From: Pilasporangium apinafurcum | Lineage: Eukaryota; Oomycota; Peronosporomycetes; Pythiales; Pythiaceae | Reading direction: 5' to 3' | Assembly: GCA_001600495.1 (NCBI GenBank) | Contig: BCKE01000079.1 | Location: forward strand, 1-64,000 | Length of the DNA: 64,000 nucleotides | Shown here: positions 51,001 through 60,709 of the stretch, one piece after another | How positions within the stretch are numbered: the stretch's first letter is position 1 | How the letters are laid out: each line of letters opens with the position of its first letter | Notes under the pieces: model-generated | The model's database searches: none | Seen by the model: only the letters and a program-made list of their open reading frames with translations | What the model was told of the DNA's origin: nothing | Program-made: the position numbers and the translations under genes

Positions 51001-53379
51001 AAGTTACAGGTCTTGGAATCCGATCAGAGTTCCCTACAAGAGCTGGAGATGTTGTGCGAAGCCCTGAAAGCGCTTCAACACCGAATTGTATCATCTGGGG
51101 GTAGATATGAAAAGTCTAAAAAGCTTGATATGCTTGGCAAATTGGATGAATCAATACGAATTTTGACTATTCCAAACAAGACTACGAAAGAGAAGACTGA
51201 GATACTCCGAAGAGGGATAGAGAAGGTCCTCCTCATTGAAACCAAGTCACAAGAAACGATAGCATCATTACATGATGTTGACGGAGTCAATGTTGAGCAA
51301 ATGATATTAAATAATGAAGCCTATGCTGCTAGTGATACACATGAATCTCCAAGAGATGAAGACAAGCCCTGGGAAGACGATGACTGGTTTGAGAGCACCA
51401 GTCAAATGGATGAAATGAATGAAGCTGAAGACGATGAGAAGTTCGCAGGCAATTCCCCCAAGCCGAACCTGAAATTCGAAGATTCGTGCAAATTTATCAA
51501 AGAGGAGCCTGTGGATTTCCCCAAGGAGCTTCCTTTGTTTATTTCTTCTTTCCTTACACGACTTCTAACTCGAGATACACCATCATATGTTATGAGGGTG
51601 GCACAAAAGCGTTTACTGGAAGAAGTGGAGAAAAGCAACCCATACTACTATTTGCATCCAACCGTGGTGGAACATGACAGAATGGTTTCGTCTAACTCCG
51701 TACCATCCTCTTCTGCATCATGTGAATTTGGCTGTCGTGGCATTTCTGCCAATAAATGGGAACGAAAGTTGGTATCCCAGATCAGCTCCCGAATGAAATA
51801 TTTCGACAATGTTGCGTATTCACTGGCGAGAAGCAGTGGCGGCAATGAAGTGCTAAATCGAAAGAAAATGAACTCGATCATTCGTAAATTGCATCTTGTG
51901 GCCATCCAATTGCACAGCTTGGTATCACATCTGTATTGCATCAAAGGTTGCTCCACTTGCAAAGAAAATGATTCGTTACCGATTGCGTTGACCAATTCAT
52001 TTTATGAACGGAAATCGGGGATGTATAAATCGAAGCTGAAACTGGTAGTCCCTCACCAACAGCCTATTTTAAATGAGCCAGAGGAATTAGTACGTGATAC
52101 CCATGAGTTCTTTCCAGAATTGCTGCTATGTGTCGATATTTGGGGATTTGACTATCGCGATGGCGGTGATGCACGGCGAAAGAGGTGTGTTATGAACAAA
52201 AGCTGCACATCGTTACCTTTGGGTTTATTCACGGACGTGGAAAATGATGCTTTTGACTTCGTTAACGATCGAAATGGGCTTCTTCGTGGTGTTTGTGATG
52301 AGTTGTTGAATCTTGTTTGTTTGTGGAATGATTTTCAATGGGGTGAAGCTACGCTTGAAACTGTGTCGTTGGATCGGATCATAACGTTTGAACGAAATTT
52401 CAAAAAGTGCATAATGAAGATTGTCAAGGCACATGCAGATCATCTGGTGGCACTATGGGCCGCCCGATTGTTGGAATCGCCTGAAGACCTTCTGAGCTAT
52501 CGATTCACACAGTACAACACGTACTACGCAGATAGCGGTGCGAAGACAAAACCAAGTGATGGTGAGGACGATGGAATGCATAGTGATGAGGAGAACGAAG
52601 TGATGAAAGCGTACTGGAAACGCACATCGGAGTCTGCACACAGGACAGGTGTCGGCGAAGGACTAGAGCAATCGAAAGTGCCGATACATCCTTTGAATAT
52701 TCAGGCCATCGGAGCGTGGGATCAAACAAGCGCGGCAACGCATCTGTTAAAATGGAGTGAAGTATATGCACTCCGCAAGGAGCTGACAGTATTTACTACT
52801 GTGCTTAATTGCATTCGGAAGCGGGATGTCTCTCGTTCCAGCGTGAACTACAATGCTGACTCGAACGACGTACAGCACCTGCTTGGAGTGCTTGGTCGAA
52901 CGCGGATCGTGGGTAATGACGCTATTCCAATAGCATTCCAGATAGCACGACACTTTGCTGCTCATCAGTTGCCACTCGAGAAGAAGCTGAGCAATGCTAC
53001 CGCTTCAAGTACACATACGGAGCCCAAAATACCAACACCTTTGAATCCCTTGCAGATGTTCACCGAAATCAACACTACAACGGAGTTACGCGCTACCAAC
53101 AGCGCTGGGCAACCCGAATATGAACCTGATTCGCCAACCGAAACCGTCCAAAGTTTAGGTGCTTCAGAGGCGACGGCAATGCAAGATCTGCTACAAATTC
53201 TGGCGTCTATGAAACGACAACTAAGCGATCTCTATCAGCAGCATCCGCGATCAGCACGTGTGCGTGAGAAACTGCAAGCACAATCGATGCAATTGACACG
53301 CGAGACAATCGAGCTGTTTCATAATTTGCTCTTGAAGCAGCTGGAAGATACGCAGGTGGTAGATAGTATTAACTGTTAA
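48096..53379 (+). CDS. Giant KH-like protein with an undescribed C-terminal domain
   Basis: Exons 48096-48608, 48684-50566 and 50634-53379 (introns 75 and 67 nt) give 1713 aa. Residues ~105-205 look like a KH RNA-binding domain: VHPNRLMPYLYGDREGRINA contains a GxxG-like GDREG loop, and the domain is completed across intron 1 (LVSGDSIEN then LEEGAEMLRVLVERVQ). Residues ~210-800 are low-complexity, rich in Arg, Tyr, Asp and Ser. Residues ~850-960 may form a coiled coil. Residues ~1090-1420 form a globular region that aligns colinearly with the protein at 60710-63226 (SNPYYYLHPTV, RDTHEFFPELLLCVDIWGF, DHLVALWAARLLESPEDLL). A helical C-terminus follows. I do not recognise the family. The gene is divergent to the TPR-dsRBD gene across ~250 bp, so two putative RNA-binding proteins share a promoter region. 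Confidence 0.75.
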
Positions 53380-53481
53380 TTAGTGTGTACTGGCTAAATT
53401 AATTTGCTGTTGATTATTAGTGGTGTGGACCACCTGTAACTATCTTTTCAGCCCGCCATTTTCTTTTCTCGAGTGGCGGCG

Positions 53482-54713
53482 ATGGCAGCAGAAACATCGT
53501 CGTCTCCAGTTCCGCGGAAGCACTCGCGATCGCCCTCCGCCACCAGTGCGTACCTGAAACGGGCTCCTTTGCTTTTTTTCTATCATTCTCAGGCTAATGT
53601 GTGCATTATTTTCTTTGTGTGCAAGCGTAGAAGCAGACAAGGATGGTAATATGAGCCCTCCATCCAAGATCTTTGCTGTCCGTGTGGAAAATCTCACCAG
53701 GTAACTTCATAATGATATACGATGAACATGCCGAATATGCTTGATGAATCCTTCTGAACTGTGATGATATATATAATGCTATGGGTAGGAACGTGAATGC
53801 GGACCACCTGGAGGAGATCTTTGGCAAATTTGGCTCAGTCGTGCGTGTGAATCTTCAACGCGATCGCGTGTCAAAAGTGTCAAAGGGTGTGGCAGTGGTA
53901 GAGTTCGCCAAGGAGGACGACGCCGCAAGTGCACATGACCACATGGACGATGGGTGGCTTGATGGCAACAAAGTGCGCGTGCGTGTCATGGACCACGACG
54001 ACGACGAACGCCGTCACGATTCAGAGGAGGAAAATGATCGGAAGCAACGCCGCTCTCGTTCGTTCTCGCCTCGGAAGAATAGAAACAATCGTAACAACAG
54101 TCGCCGCATTACCTCTCCTCCTCCTGCACAGGGGAATCGTCGCAACAATAACCGCCGCTCCTCTCCACTTCCTCCGTTTCGCCGTCGTGCTGCCTCTCCA
54201 TTCCGCGGTCGGAGTCGGAGTCCCATCCGCCGTGGGCGACGCTCCTCCCGCTCGCGCAGTCGATCACCAGCGGGGAAACCCTTCCGCCGCCGAGCAGCCT
54301 CGCCCTTTCGTGGTGGTCGGCGCTTTAGTCCCCCGCGCGCAGCATCACCATTCCGCCCGCGCGGTCGCTTCCGTCGCTCCAGTCGCAGTCCTCCCCCCCG
54401 CCATCGCCGAGACAGCAGTCTCAGTCGCAGTCGCAGTCGAAGCCGTAGTCGTAGCAGAAGCTTTAGTAGTCGGAGCCGCTCACGGAGCGTCAGTCGGAGT
54501 CGAAGCCGGAGCTTCAGTAGCCGCAGTAGTCGCAGTCGAAGTCGAAGTCGCAGCTTCACACGCAGTCGCAATGGCAACAACCGCAGCAATCGTCGCAGCC
54601 GGAGTCGAAGCCGAAGTCGTAGCGCCAGTAGTGGACGACGCGGACGCAGTCGGAGTTACAGTAGCGCCAGCAGTCGCAGCGTCAGCGCCAGTCGCAGTCG
54701 TAGCAGAAGTTGA
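53482..54713 (+). CDS. RNPS1/SR45-like splicing factor (RRM plus RS domain)
   Basis: Exons 53482-53545, 53631-53700 and 53789-54713 (introns 85 and 88 nt) give 352 aa. The RRM (~33-115) reads SKIFAVRVENLTRNVNADHL, with the LTRNV and KGVAVVEF features of RNPS1, a component of the ASAP/PSAP complexes linked to the exon junction complex. RNPS1 couples splicing to mRNA surveillance in the nucleus. Residues ~125-352 are an arginine/serine domain with long RS and SRSR runs plus PPP and RRAASPF repeats, the target of SR-protein kinases. The RRM is split by intron 2 right after LTR. The biased RS coding also leaves long open frames in other frames and on the other strand, which are shadows. Confidence 0.85.
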
Positions 54714-54857
54714 ACAAGAAATATGGACTAGGTGCTTATTTTGTGCGTAATCTTCACATTTTAACAAAACAGAATCTTTCGTTTCTTGATTTCTATGCTA
54801 CTCTAGTGGTCATCAACAAGACGGGGAGGAGGCAGATGCTTGTTAACTTTTGTGTGT

Positions 54858-57800
54858 CTATTCTCTTTCCTGCGCGGAATTTTGCCGATTGAGTTTGGAG
54901 ATTGTGAATCTTCTCACCAGCGGCGTTGGACGTGGTGTCACCGCAGTGTCCGCAGTATCCAAGTCATTCGGTGTCGGTAGCTGGTCACCCTCAGAATACC
55001 CGCGACGGAACGATCGGTGTTGGCCACTCCCGTTGCTACGGAGGCTGGTAGTGCTCCGCCCTGTTTCCAGTGGAGGAGGACGCGGATGAGGAGTCCCTAC
55101 AGAAGAGTGACGTCCTCCAGCTGACCCGGGTGTCGTAGCAGAGTTATGTGATCCCATGGCCGCGACGGAGAAGAACCGCTGCCGGCCGAAGGAATGCCGT
55201 GCGCCACGGAAGACGTTCCGCCATGACGATGATGAAACGGAGGAAGATGAATTGGACACCGACGACGTCGAATGGTGACGTCCTGATCGCTTTCGAGGCA
55301 CGGAGGAAGCTTCTCGTCCAGTTGTAGTGGCTGCAATCGTGGCCCGTGTGACACCCATGTCGCGCATGGCGGCGGCGATGACGTCGTCGTCCGGTAGGCC
55401 GTGGAAAGCCATGGATCCGCGACTAGCGTGGCGGTCAAAGAGCCGCGCACGCGTCTCGTGTGGGTCGTGACTATATCGGTCGGTGGCCATGAATGACTCG
55501 ACCATCACACTCTCGGCGTCATAACTGAACGCACTGCCGCGACTGATCGACGGCTGACGACCACGCATACCAATGAGCGGTCGCATAGGCATCGTTACAG
55601 CAGATGCAAGTGCCTTCCCGACACCACGCATTGCAGCTGCGCCACGTCCTCCCATGCCAGTTGTATCGGTAGTTGTAATGCCTGCCTCGGCATCTTCTTC
55701 GTAAGGAATTTTCTCCGGTGGAGGGAACGCCAACAACTTGTCGGCGAGATGTTGCAGCCCAAACGCACTAACCTCCTGTGCCAGCTGCTTGTAGGACGGA
55801 TGGAACGCACGACTGAAGCCTTTCCACATGAAATCACGACAGAGAGCGACAAACACGATCAGCGGTAGTAGCAGCCAGAAAATGAGGGTGCCAAACGTGT
55901 TGGAGAAAACGCCGTTCCAGTACGCCGAACTGATCGAGTTACCATAGGAAATGACGGCCGCTGTAACTGGCCAGAGTGAAAAAGAGATCAAGTAGACTGC
56001 AAAGTGCACGGGCCACCACATCTGCTGGTGCAGGCATAGCTTGAGCGTCACAACAGTCACGACGATCGTGAACACAACACAACCATAGACCCACATTGTA
56101 GGTGTCTCGCCCTTGTCCAGCAAATACCGCATGCCGTAGACTGTGCCGAAGCAAATGACGAGCGACTCCCAGATACAGGAGGAAATCCACCCCATGACGA
56201 TCTTTGTGTTGAAGTGCGAGTTCTCCTGACCGACGCGATAAAGCAGCGGATAGTTTCGCGCATAGTAAGCGGGAACATCCTGTTCAAAAGTACTCACCAA
56301 CACAATCGGAAGCGCCGTGAAGAAGAGATTGTAACCCTGAAGCCCCCACTCCAAAAAGAATTTTTGACCTGAGAAACCCGTAAAGATCATGTACCAGTAC
56401 TGGGTGAGATTCATCATGACGTTCTTGTAGAAAATGTAAAGAATGAGTTTTCCCATACGCACATAGTTCCACCGACCATGCACGAGTAGTAATTTCGATA
56501 GGTATCGGAATTGCGCAATGGCGTAATCAGACGAATTCGCCGCCTGCATACCTTCTTGGCCCGAGATGCCCACACCAACGTGCGCTGCCTGAATCATCGA
56601 CACGTCGTTCGCACCGTCACCGATTGCGAGCGTTCGAACATCCGGATTGTTGTCCCGTACGAGCTGCACGAGCTCGGACTTCTGTGCTGGTGACACACGA
56701 CAGGCGATCACCGCCACACAATTCTCTGCAACCGACAAAAACAGGTCTGGGCACTCAGCGAGCGCCAGCTCTAGCGTTTCACCATCAATGACCAATGCCA
56801 GTCCTTCATGGCTGTTCATCGTCGCCAGGCTCTCGATCCGCGTCAAATGTCGACGAGCCGGAACGTCCTCAGACGTCGAACTACTGGTCGCGGGGCTACC
56901 GTCACGCAGTGGCATCGTGTAGTCGTCATTGTCATTTGCAATGGATCTTGCAATGGACCGTGTTGAGCCTTTCGACCGCAGCTTTAGATGGTGACGATAG
57001 CGCTCAAGCTCTTCCTCGATCGAGATGAGATCTGGATGTGTGTCTGCGGAGATCACGACGCGTTCAATGTCCGACGCCAGCAACTGACACGCAAAGCCAA
57101 TGTTGATTGCCGTTTCTTCTTTATCACCCGTAAGCATCCAGATCTTGATCGACGCCTGCCGCAATTTGAAAATCGTATCCGGTACACCCTCTTGTAGTCG
57201 ATCTTCAATGGCTGTCGCGCCCAAAATCTCCAGATTCACCTCGATCTCCTCCATCAGTCGGTCGATGTCGTTCGCTTCGCCTTGTCGTCGCAGTTCGATC
57301 TGCCGCATGTCGTTGATCGCTGTGCGGTACCGAATGACCCATGATTCGAAGAATGAGGCGTCGATATCCGCAGTGCCGATCACGAGCGTACGTAATCCCT
57401 CGGATGCAAACTGTTCCATGTGCTTGAGCGTCTGGTTGCGCACGTGCAGTACCTGCGAGTCAGTCGATGGCCGCAGTCGTTCATACATGACCGTATCGGC
57501 GCCTTTACAGAGCAGTTTGATGCCTCCATCCGGTGCGCGAATAATGACCGACATGCGTTTCCGTGTGCTATTAAACTCAAGCACTTCGAGAATGTCATAT
57601 TTGCTCACGTCCTCATCTACCAGTCGTTCTGTGGGCTGCGGCTGATCAGTTAGACAGGAGAAGCGCTTGACCATCGCTTTTCCAGGCGATCGCGCCACGA
57701 AGCGAAAGCCAAAACATCCTGCAGCTGCCACCAACGCCTGCTCATCAGGAGACGAAGCACTCAATCTCAGTGTTCCATCTGAGGCACGCTCTGGCATGAC

Positions 57801-59546
57801 AGTGTGGCACACCGACAAGTGTTCAAAGAATTCCATGATCATCTGTGCCTGCACACTCGATGGATGTGCCAACGCATCAAAGATCGCGTCGTCTTGATAA
57901 TTCACAAACGGTGCCTTCACGATACGATGCTCGTGCGCGGAATCACGTAGTGCCTCATCCTCGCGTTCTTCTTTGATGACACACGACGCTTCTTCTTCTT
58001 CTCGCCGCTTCTTAGCCGCGAGTCCAACTTCCGTATCGCCCATACCATACGCCACACCGTTGATCGTGCATTTCCGAAACTCCATGATGTTGCAGGTCAA
58101 TGTGCCAGTCTTGTCGGTAAATATGTAGTCAATCTGCCCTAGTTCTTCGTTCAACGACATCGTACGCACCTGGCAGGGTGTGTCCGACTCTTCGTGATAC
58201 ATGTCGAGGTCGTTGTTCATGAAATACGCCTGCATGAACTTGACCGACGTCATACTCACGTAGAGAGACACGGGGATGAACGAGTTCAGCAGCAGGAAAT
58301 AGTAAAGCACTTGGATGAAGAAATTACCCACGGGGAACTTGACGGCCGTGGCGTTGCGATCAAATAAGTACCAGGCGCCATCAGTGGTCGTGTCGCTCAG
58401 ATTACCATGGTTCCAGAGCATCGATGCAGTAGCTCCAGTCAGACATAGAATGACCATGAGCGCGCAGATGTAGAGAATCTGCCGGTTCAGTCGCTTTTCC
58501 ATGTCGCTCCATTTCATTGGGCTATTGGACGATGCCATCATGATCTTCGTGTCCGGTCCAGTGTTCACTACCAGACCATAAATGTAGTCCGTATTCCGAA
58601 GTGTTGAGCCCCGAAGAATGACTGCATTGGTTGTGATCACCTCTTTCGTCCCGTTGTCGAGCGTCATCGAACCATTAAATCGGTGAATCGAGTTGTTGGG
58701 TGTCTCGCAGACCACGACGCCCTGCAATTGCGCGACACTTTCGTCGTTCAGTAGCATCGTGTACGTCGCCTCGAGACCCTGGCGGAGCTTCAGATTCGTC
58801 TCTCCGTCGAGCGATTTCGTTTCGACGTAGCAAATACCCGACGGATTCTCCGGCTCTGGTTCACTGGCGGCCAAGATGACCAAATCAGCCGGCACAGGGT
58901 CGCGATTCGAGACTTTTACGATATCTCCAACGTGCAGCAAATGCCATTTAGACGGTTCAAAGGCTTTTTTAGCCAAATTGTACTGCAAGCACGGCAGTTC
59001 ATTGGCAATGTGGTCGGCCTTGTGGCGCTTGTAGTCCTCCAGACACGCAAAGAACATGTCGATGAGCACGATGATCGACAATGCTGGCAGCGAAGCTGGG
59101 AAACCGCCGGTGTTGGAGATGGGTTTGACCGTTTGCATGATCGAAATGAGCAGGAAATAGGCGTTTGCGAGCTTACTGAACTCGTAAAAGAGCAATTTGG
59201 GGATGAAATTGTAGATCGTGAAGCGGGAGGTGATGACGGCGTTGCCGCAATAGTTCAACGCTTCGTTCTCCTCGGGAGAGTTGAGATAGACGTAGCGATA
59301 TACGTCCTCCTCCTCGTCTTCCTCTCCACTACCATCTTCACTCTCCTCTCGTAGCTCCTCGTGAATGTTCTCTAGATGTGTCGGGCTCTCTACGACCGTA
59401 ACCTCCACCATCTCTCCTATGGACTCCACAATTTCAGCTCCTCCTCCGTTGTGCATGCGTTGTTGATTCTGTGGTGAAGAATGACGTGGCGATCCCGCTA
59501 AGACATAGTTTCCCACGGGTGTGAGAGTTTGCAAGTCGTCCGCCAT
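54858..59546 (-). CDS. P4-type ATPase (phospholipid flippase)
   Basis: A single exon of 1562 aa. P4-ATPases move phospholipids to the cytosolic leaflet and support vesicle budding. Visible features are the N-terminal YFLLISIMQTVKPISNTGG, GETNLKLRQGLEAT (actuator-domain region), M4 with FIPVSLYVSM (PVSL where PISL is usual; no charged ion-site residue), the phosphorylation motif IFTDKTGTLTCN (~478), KLLCKGADTVMYERL (nucleotide site), MLTGDKEETAINIG, and GDGANDVSMIQAAHVGVGIS (~975). Ten helices are expected. The C-terminal ~300 residues are a Ser/Arg-rich cytosolic tail with low complexity. N-terminal ~70 residues are acidic. A CDC50 partner is not in this window. It converges with the RNPS1-like gene, with only ~145 bp between stops. 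Confidence 0.93.
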   Translation of the reverse strand: MADDLQTLTPVGNYVLAGSPRHSSPQNQQRMHNGGGAEIVESIGEMVEVTVVESPTHLENIHEELREESEDGSGEEDEEEDVYRYVYLNSPEENEALNYCGNAVITSRFTIYNFIPKLLFYEFSKLANAYFLLISIMQTVKPISNTGGFPASLPALSIIVLIDMFFACLEDYKRHKADHIANELPCLQYNLAKKAFEPSKWHLLHVGDIVKVSNRDPVPADLVILAASEPEPENPSGICYVETKSLDGETNLKLRQGLEATYTMLLNDESVAQLQGVVVCETPNNSIHRFNGSMTLDNGTKEVITTNAVILRGSTLRNTDYIYGLVVNTGPDTKIMMASSNSPMKWSDMEKRLNRQILYICALMVILCLTGATASMLWNHGNLSDTTTDGAWYLFDRNATAVKFPVGNFFIQVLYYFLLLNSFIPVSLYVSMTSVKFMQAYFMNNDLDMYHEESDTPCQVRTMSLNEELGQIDYIFTDKTGTLTCNIMEFRKCTINGVAYGMGDTEVGLAAKKRREEEEASCVIKEEREDEALRDSAHEHRIVKAPFVNYQDDAIFDALAHPSSVQAQMIMEFFEHLSVCHTVMPERASDGTLRLSASSPDEQALVAAAGCFGFRFVARSPGKAMVKRFSCLTDQPQPTERLVDEDVSKYDILEVLEFNSTRKRMSVIIRAPDGGIKLLCKGADTVMYERLRPSTDSQVLHVRNQTLKHMEQFASEGLRTLVIGTADIDASFFESWVIRYRTAINDMRQIELRRQGEANDIDRLMEEIEVNLEILGATAIEDRLQEGVPDTIFKLRQASIKIWMLTGDKEETAINIGFACQLLASDIERVVISADTHPDLISIEEELERYRHHLKLRSKGSTRSIARSIANDNDDYTMPLRDGSPATSSSTSEDVPARRHLTRIESLATMNSHEGLALVIDGETLELALAECPDLFLSVAENCVAVIACRVSPAQKSELVQLVRDNNPDVRTLAIGDGANDVSMIQAAHVGVGISGQEGMQAANSSDYAIAQFRYLSKLLLVHGRWNYVRMGKLILYIFYKNVMMNLTQYWYMIFTGFSGQKFFLEWGLQGYNLFFTALPIVLVSTFEQDVPAYYARNYPLLYRVGQENSHFNTKIVMGWISSCIWESLVICFGTVYGMRYLLDKGETPTMWVYGCVVFTIVVTVVTLKLCLHQQMWWPVHFAVYLISFSLWPVTAAVISYGNSISSAYWNGVFSNTFGTLIFWLLLPLIVFVALCRDFMWKGFSRAFHPSYKQLAQEVSAFGLQHLADKLLAFPPPEKIPYEEDAEAGITTTDTTGMGGRGAAAMRGVGKALASAVTMPMRPLIGMRGRQPSISRGSAFSYDAESVMVESFMATDRYSHDPHETRARLFDRHASRGSMAFHGLPDDDVIAAAMRDMGVTRATIAATTTGREASSVPRKRSGRHHSTSSVSNSSSSVSSSSWRNVFRGARHSFGRQRFFSVAAMGSHNSATTPGSAGGRHSSVGTPHPRPPPLETGRSTTSLRSNGSGQHRSFRRGYSEGDQLPTPNDLDTADTAVTPRPTPLVRRFTISKLNRQNSAQERE

Positions 59547-60709
59547 CAGATTGCTTCCCTACAGTGAGCACCGCGTCTTTGTTGCAAAGTGTTGGATGCT
59601 CCTTTATGTGGAACAAACGCGTGGAGTTTCTCCTCTCGTGATAATGAAGAGCTCCGCTCCTCTACGGAAAATACTCTGCAGCACACTTTGTGCTCACTGC
59701 TCAACACAAGAAATACCCACCAGACCACGTCGAGACGTTTTCCAACCTGCGCTTGTTCTCACAGACGACGATAGAGCGTTAACGTTTGGGACTGCTGTGT
59801 GACGTTGATGCTGGATAAAAAGGCTGAAATAGTAAATAATATAAAAATTAAGTCTGTATGTGGTAATTTGAAATTAAAGGTTACTGGGCGACAAGTGCAT
59901 TTTTCTTCTTCGAAATTTTGGCAGAAAAAAATAGAGATGAAGGGTTTTAACCATCTTCATACAAATCTTTTTTTTGTATTATATATCAGTAAAACAGAAA
60001 AAAATAAATAATGGCTCTAACCCTTACATTTTAGCAGCGAATTAAATCCTACTAACCAACGAAATGCTGATATTAGTGGCCCCCATCACCATCATCCTAT
60101 TTAGTAACAGTGGTTAGGGGAAAACAGTAATAAGCCAGTTGTCCAAAACGGCTGCAGGTCCCACTTGGTCCCGCTTGACCCCACACATGCGGTGCACATT
60201 TATGGAGAGAAACCCACCAGTCCATTCTTTTGGACAGGCTGTCGCTCACATGACAGCGATAAGCTTCTCTTGCTGCATCAATTGATCCCCCAAACATCTC
60301 AATAGCCCCTGGAACCAAAATTGCCACCCACCAAAGGGACAATAGAGAGGAGATGAGATGAGAGCCTTCCAGCGCAGTACCACGATGGCTACGTTTGTCT
60401 CAGGAGTTTGCAATTAATAGGTACCAAGCTCCGTCTCACTTTCTTTCCTGTCTTCTTCGTGGTGCAGCAGATCCTTCTTCTTTTGAAGAAATGCATATTC
60501 TCATTCTCATCTCACTTCATTTTCCGTTAGTAGTTGGCTTCTTCGACTAATGATAGAGACACAAAAGTTCCTCACGCAGCTGACTCACTCTGCCGCAGAA
60601 AGCGCAACTTATCATGATTCTAAAGCAGTTCGCTCAAATGGTGACAATGTCGGTAACAAAGGTGGCAGCACCAGCGTTTTGTCTCTCTTACCTGGGTTGT
60701 AATATTGTT
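59547..60709. other. Intergenic region with no recognised gene
   Basis: AT-rich in its left half (59800-60010). The region spans the P4-ATPase promoter side and the 3' flank of the next minus-strand gene. Short open stretches show no conserved features. No tRNA or repeat copy was seen. Confidence 0.4.

Noticed and set aside
54014-54589. 191-codon minus-strand frame rich in Leu/Arg opposite the RS domain
   Set aside because: It mirrors the repetitive RS coding of the RNPS1-like gene; composition explains it.
53929-54750. 273-codon Ala/Val-rich plus-strand frame
   Set aside because: Shifted-frame shadow of the RS domain repeat.
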